Source: Lentilactobacillus senioris
GTDB lineage: Bacteria > Bacillota > Bacilli > Lactobacillales > Lactobacillaceae
DNA length: 64,000 bases
Assembly (NCBI RefSeq): GCF_026798195.1
Contig: NZ_JAPQEZ010000001.1
Span: 184,901 to 248,900 of the forward strand
Reading direction: 5' to 3'
Shown here: piece after piece, positions 60,340 to 64,000 of the stretch
How the letters are laid out: the number at the start of each line of letters is the position of its first letter
Position numbering within the stretch: position 1 is the first letter of the stretch
Translations under genes and position numbers: made by a program
The notes under the pieces: generated by a model
Told to the model about the DNA's origin: nothing
What the model saw: only the letters and a program-made list of their open reading frames with translations
Databases searched by the model: none

Positions 60340-61083
60340 TTGCCCGTAGGACCATTTGTAGATTGTGCATTAACTTTATTGGGGGCAATTGTTGGAACCC
60401 TGCTGCGCGGGGCAGTACCGCGTAATATTAAGGATCAAATGCCATTGATTTTAGGTTTGATCTCAATGTCGTTGGGGATTGTGATGATCTTAAAGATCAA
60501 GCAAACACCCATTGTAGTGTTGGCAACGGTGCTTGGTAGTGCGATTGGAATTGGAATGCACTTAGAGGACCATATCAAGAATGGATTGTTCAAATTAATC
60601 CGTGGCCGTCGGCAAGATGAACATAATTTCTCAACGACGACCATTGATAACCAGCAAGACCAAATTAAGAATAACGATCGATTGGAACAGTTAATCGCAT
60701 TGCTAGTATTATTTAGTGTTAGTGGAATGGGGATTTTTGGAGCATTAAATGAAGGAATTACCCATAATTCGGATATGTTAGTCAGCAAAGGGATGTTAGA
60801 TTTTGTCAGTGCATTGATTTTTGCTACGTTACTGGGGATGTTAGTGGCAATTGCAGTAATTCCGCAGGCTCTCGTTTTGTTTGGTCTTTTTTATTCTGCA
60901 GCATTAATTATGCCGTTGATGACGGCTAATATGATTGGTAATTTATCAGCTGCTGGTGGAATTTTAATGTTGGCCACTGGTTTACGGTTAAGCAATATTA
61001 AAACATTTCCGATTGCGGATATGGTACCCATTTTGATTATCGTGATGCCGTTAACCTGGTTATTATTACCGGTGTTTGGTTAG
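60340..61083 (+). CDS. DUF554 membrane protein, copy 2
   Basis: 247 residues. TTG start at 60340 with AAAGGAGGGG close upstream. About seven hydrophobic segments; it begins MPVGPFVDCALTLLGAIVGT and shares the GIGMHLEDHIKNG region with copy 1 at 52887-53612. Between helices 3 and 4 it has a longer charged loop (RGRRQDEHNFSTTTIDNQ). Function unknown. Confidence 0.85.
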   Translation: MPVGPFVDCALTLLGAIVGTLLRGAVPRNIKDQMPLILGLISMSLGIVMILKIKQTPIVVLATVLGSAIGIGMHLEDHIKNGLFKLIRGRRQDEHNFSTTTIDNQQDQIKNNDRLEQLIALLVLFSVSGMGIFGALNEGITHNSDMLVSKGMLDFVSALIFATLLGMLVAIAVIPQALVLFGLFYSAALIMPLMTANMIGNLSAAGGILMLATGLRLSNIKTFPIADMVPILIIVMPLTWLLLPVFG

Positions 61084-61111
61084 TTATTGAAATGGTTAAA
61101 AGCTAAATATT

Positions 61112-61144
61112 AAAACCTCTAATTGTTAATTTGGAGGTTTTTTT
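61112..61144 (+). terminator. Terminator of DUF554 copy 2
   Basis: AAACCTC..AATT / AATT..GGAGGTTT followed by a T-run. Confidence 0.75.
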
Positions 61145-61190
61145 AGTGGCAAAAAAGCAATTATTCGCTATTGGATAACTTAGAATTAAG

Positions 61191-61220
61191 TTGAACTAAT
61201 ATTTATTATGATGTTATATT
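61191..61220 (+). promoter_or_regulatory. Promoter of the TcaA-like gene cluster
   Basis: TTGAAC (61191-61196), an 18-nt spacer and TATATT (61215-61220). Confidence 0.55.
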
Positions 61221-61456
61221 AAAAGAGCATAAAGTTGCTTATTAAGTTATGCTTATTGGTTGAATTAGTTTATAAGATGATCAATTTTGTATCGTTTAAT
61301 TCTTTTTTTATTTTAGAAAAAATTCAAAATAATTTGAGTAAGCAACCGCCACAAACGAATCAGCCAGCGGGGATATTACATAGTATTGAAATTGATTAGG
61401 GATGGTCAGTTTCAATAAATAATATAACTAAACCGGCTATTGGAGGAGTAAATACC

Positions 61457-62524
61457 ATGAAAATCTGTCCTAACTGCCATCATAAAAATGCAAGCAGCAA
61501 TGCTTTTTGTGAGCAGTGTGGTTATGATCTTAGCAAAGTAAAGAGTCAAGTAGCGTCAGCATCAGGAGAAAAAAAGCGGCAATCAAGTAGTACCAATGAA
61601 CATCATAGTAATTCCAAAAATCCGTGGCTTATACGGGGAGTACTAATAGTTGCTGGGGTAGCTATCGTAACGGGTGGCTTTTTTTATGGGCGTAAAGTCG
61701 ATAAAGAAAAGCAAATTGATACTATTGTAAATGCAGTTCAGTCTAAGCAAAGCAACCGCATAGCGGCTCAAGTGGTTAGTGATAATCCAGGATTAAAAAT
61801 AACGGGTAAAACGGTAGAACCATTCATTAATTACTTAAAGCAGAATCCAAATTACGATAGTGATATGAAGGCCAGTTTGCAACAAACGGGCTATACCACT
61901 GACAGAATTTTCAAATTAAAGGCTACTAAAAATAAGTGGTTAGTATTTCCGGTATATAAATTAGAAGTTACTACCATGCATCCGGAAATAGCTACCAACG
62001 TTAATAATGCGGCAATTAAAGCCAATGGGACGGTTTTAGCTACTACTAAAAACGACAATTATATCTATAATGCTGGCCCACTATTTCCTGGGGCCTATGA
62101 ATTTAAGCTGGAAGGTACTCAGTCTTCAGCAACTAAAAAAGTAGACTTGATGGATGCTAATGATACCAATAAGTCCATTTCTTTATTAACTAAAAAGGCA
62201 AGTGAAGGTCGTGACGTAGTTAATAACGTTGCTGATGATAATGTCAGTGAAACGCCGGGACAAGATGATATTAGTCATACCGGTAGTGAGTATGAGGACT
62301 TATCCTCTTCTGCTCAAAATGTTGTCTCTGAAATGGAATCTAGAACTGACAAAATTGCAGATAATTACACCTACACAGAAAGTGAACCGCACGATGATGT
62401 GTATGAAATTGAACTCTATGATAAAGATGATGATCAGTACGTAACCACTTATCGTTATGACGATATCCACGGGGTGTTGGCAGAATATGACAGTTCTACC
62501 GGCAAGTTTGAAGAAGTAGATTAA
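61457..62524 (+). CDS. Zinc-ribbon membrane protein, TcaA-like
   Basis: 355 residues. N-terminal zinc ribbon with Cys4, Cys7, Cys18 and Cys21, a Ser/Lys-rich linker, one membrane helix (about 58-78) and an extracytoplasmic domain like the YvbJ/TcaA family, which in staphylococci affects resistance to glycopeptides. The C-terminal part (about 240-355) is acidic and Asp/Ser-rich. GGAGG precedes the ATG. First of three consecutive zinc-ribbon genes. Confidence 0.8.
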   Translation: MKICPNCHHKNASSNAFCEQCGYDLSKVKSQVASASGEKKRQSSSTNEHHSNSKNPWLIRGVLIVAGVAIVTGGFFYGRKVDKEKQIDTIVNAVQSKQSNRIAAQVVSDNPGLKITGKTVEPFINYLKQNPNYDSDMKASLQQTGYTTDRIFKLKATKNKWLVFPVYKLEVTTMHPEIATNVNNAAIKANGTVLATTKNDNYIYNAGPLFPGAYEFKLEGTQSSATKKVDLMDANDTNKSISLLTKKASEGRDVVNNVADDNVSETPGQDDISHTGSEYEDLSSSAQNVVSEMESRTDKIADNYTYTESEPHDDVYEIELYDKDDDQYVTTYRYDDIHGVLAEYDSSTGKFEEVD

Positions 62525-62546
62525 TTCAGGAAAGAAGGCCTTTAAG

Positions 62547-62987
62547 ATGCAACAAACGTATTATCGAATTTGTAGTAAATGTGGTAATTAAAATTCTAAC
62601 GATGCTAATTTTTGTTTGAAGTGTGGTTCTCCACTTTCGCCAGCTGATGAATATACTATTATTCCGCACGCTGCTGACTTAAATTTTCCATTATTTGATT
62701 TGGAGTTAACACCTGACGAAACGGCGATCACTAAAAGTTTAGTTATTACCGGGTCGCAAGAAGTTCCAGCGGGGTATCAAACTGCCGGATTGGTGTTTGC
62801 AGAAAGTGCCGTTCCCCAAAATGCGGAAATGAAAGCAGCATGGCAGGACTTAATGAAACATCTGTATGGATTAATGTTAAACAGGGGTTATGCTGGTGTC
62901 TTTCGGGTAGAAATTAAGCCCGAACCAACTAATCCGGGCCAATTATGTTTGTATGGCGAAGCGTTGGTTAAAGAAATGTTTAATTAG
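62547..62987 (+). pseudogene. Zinc-ribbon gene broken by an in-frame stop
   Basis: The frame begins at ATG 62547 (GAAGG upstream) with MQQTYYRICSKCGN, then TAA at 62589-62591 (codon 15), and continues open to 62987. Cys9 and Cys12 are before the stop and Cys23 and Cys26 (LKCG) after it, so a zinc ribbon has been cut in two. A CAA-to-TAA change would explain it. The rest (about 120 residues) has no membrane helix. The second part has a TTG in frame at 62616 but no Shine-Dalgarno. A sequencing error is the other explanation. Confidence 0.7.
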
Positions 62988-62999
62988 GGGATATAGCGA

Positions 63000-64000
63000 T
63001 GAAAATTAAACTAACTAGGTATTTAGCAGCCGCAGATGATGCAGCTGGAAGTGGTAAACAATATTGTCCTAACTGTGGGACGCTAGTGCACAATGATGAT
63101 GCATTTTGTCCTAATTGTGGTTATAAACTTAATCACATGAGTAATGACTCTAAACCCAAGGAACAGGCCAGTGCTACTGGAACGACGGCTAATAAACCAG
63201 CACGTCAAACTACTAAACAACGACCTGCAAAAAAATGGAGCAAAAAGAAAAAGGCGGCGGTGATTGGTGCTAGTATCGCTGCGGTAGCTTTAATTATCTT
63301 TTTTGTGTGGGGAAAACAGTATTATTCCCAAACAGCTACTTTAGATCGGGCTATGGCTGATATTAAGAATGGTAAAGATCTGACGAATGATTTTACTAGT
63401 GATAAAAGCGATCTAAAACTGACCAAACAGAAATTAGAGCCGGTAAATAAATACTACAATAATCACCCCAAGGAATTAACTAAGTTACATAATGACCTTG
63501 CTAGAAATGGTAGAAGTAGTGATGGTAACTTTAATTTTATGCGTCATGGTAATCGCTGGTTGCTTTTCCCTAATTATCAAATTGTGGTAAGCCCAGTTTA
63601 CCCTAAAGTAACTACCAATAAAACGGGGAACGTTATTAAATTAGACGATAAAAAAATTGCAACGGCGGATTCAGACGACTACCAAAAGAATTTAACCGCC
63701 ATGGTTCCGGGTGAATACCATTTGGAATCCAGCGGTACGATTGGTGATAAGACCTTAACCAATGCTGGTGATTATTATATTAATGATGATAAGACTTATG
63801 ATTTAAACCTTACTACGATTACCACTGATTTAGTTACGACCCCTTCTTCTGCGATTTATTTAAATGGTAAAAAGATTGGTACAGCAGGTACTGACGGGGT
63901 ATATAAACTAAAAGATGAACCCTGGTCGTCTGATATGGCCGTTTACGCTCAATATTCTTCTAGTGCAGGAAAGGCCACTACTGATACGACCTATTTATCT
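63000..64000 (+). CDS. Zinc-ribbon membrane protein, TcaA-like (partial at window end)
   Basis: ATG at 63000; the frame is open to the last base, at least 333 residues, with the C-terminus outside the window. Zinc ribbon with Cys23, Cys26, Cys37 and Cys40 after a 22-residue extension, a basic linker, a membrane helix (about 86-104) and an extracytoplasmic TcaA-like domain containing VVSPVYPKVTTNKTG and MVPGEYHLESSG segments. It has the same plan as the gene at 61457-62524, and the two look like tandem duplicates. Confidence 0.8.

Larger units (their letters stand above)
61084..61456. other. Gap before the TcaA-like gene: terminator, promoter and long leader
   Basis: Contains the DUF554 terminator (61112-61144), a promoter (61191-61220) and a leader of about 230 nt. 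The leader has a hairpin at 61385-61416 (ATTGAAA.TGA/TCA.TTTCAAT) and a 40-codon open frame (61277-61399) without a Shine-Dalgarno, whose second half has coding-like composition. It may be a gene remnant. Confidence 0.4.

Overview
The window looks like the replication-origin region of a low-GC Gram-positive chromosome, most likely a member of the Lactobacillaceae. The grounds are the gene order rpmH-dnaA-dnaN-yaaA-recF-gyrB-gyrA-rpsF-ssb-rpsR-gdpP-rplI-dnaB followed by walRK-yycHI-walJ-htrA on one side, rnpA-yidC-jag-mnmE-mnmG on the other, and accessory genes typical of sugar-fermenting lactobacilli. The genus cannot be fixed from the sequence alone.

Layout. 1-24087: housekeeping genes, all on the minus strand apart from one tRNA-Lys (CTT), so transcribed away from the origin. 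An ECF sigma/anti-sigma pair sits between the wal operon and dnaB. 24109-24520: oriC, with three perfect DnaA boxes and several near-matches; a second DnaA-box cluster lies between dnaA and dnaN. 24590-31764: plus-strand rpmH, rnpA, yidC, jag, mnmE and mnmG, interrupted by a minus-strand flavin oxidoreductase. The usual rsmG-noc-parA-parB continuation is absent after mnmG, but three parS-like 14-mers lie in the window.

31796-64000: accessory genes. They include a fructokinase-type ROK kinase with a membrane protein; a zinc dehydrogenase and a VOC protein next to a LacI-type regulator, with LacI-type palindromes and a cre-like site between the two units; two related small secreted proteins; and a three-gene ABC importer. 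Next come a divergent cluster resembling the isoprimeverose genes (xylP, xylQ, xylR) with a phospho-beta-glucosidase and a BglK-like kinase, a TetR-linked MacB-type ABC exporter, two DUF554 paralogues, a small alarmone synthetase, an MFS/HxlR pair, an NADH oxidase, a membrane-anchored matrixin-type metalloprotease, and a run of zinc-ribbon (TcaA-like) membrane proteins. One of these is broken by an in-frame stop and the last runs off the window.

The most interesting element is the leader of the ABC importer operon (40118-40446). A TTGACA promoter drives a 22-codon peptide with a good Shine-Dalgarno and five Phe codons in its last eight sense codons. It is followed by a set of mutually exclusive hairpins ending in an intrinsic terminator just before the first gene. 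This has the layout of ribosome-mediated attenuation by phenylalanine, unexpected in a lineage that normally uses T-boxes, and it suggests the importer takes up phenylalanine or a related aromatic compound. Also notable are an orphan structured RNA upstream of gdpP with its own near-consensus promoter and terminator, and the mirror-symmetric xylP/xylQ control region, where each promoter carries a cre site and the same 12-bp element just downstream of its -10. For many genes the start was moved to an internal codon, often TTG or GTG, because that codon has the Shine-Dalgarno sequence.
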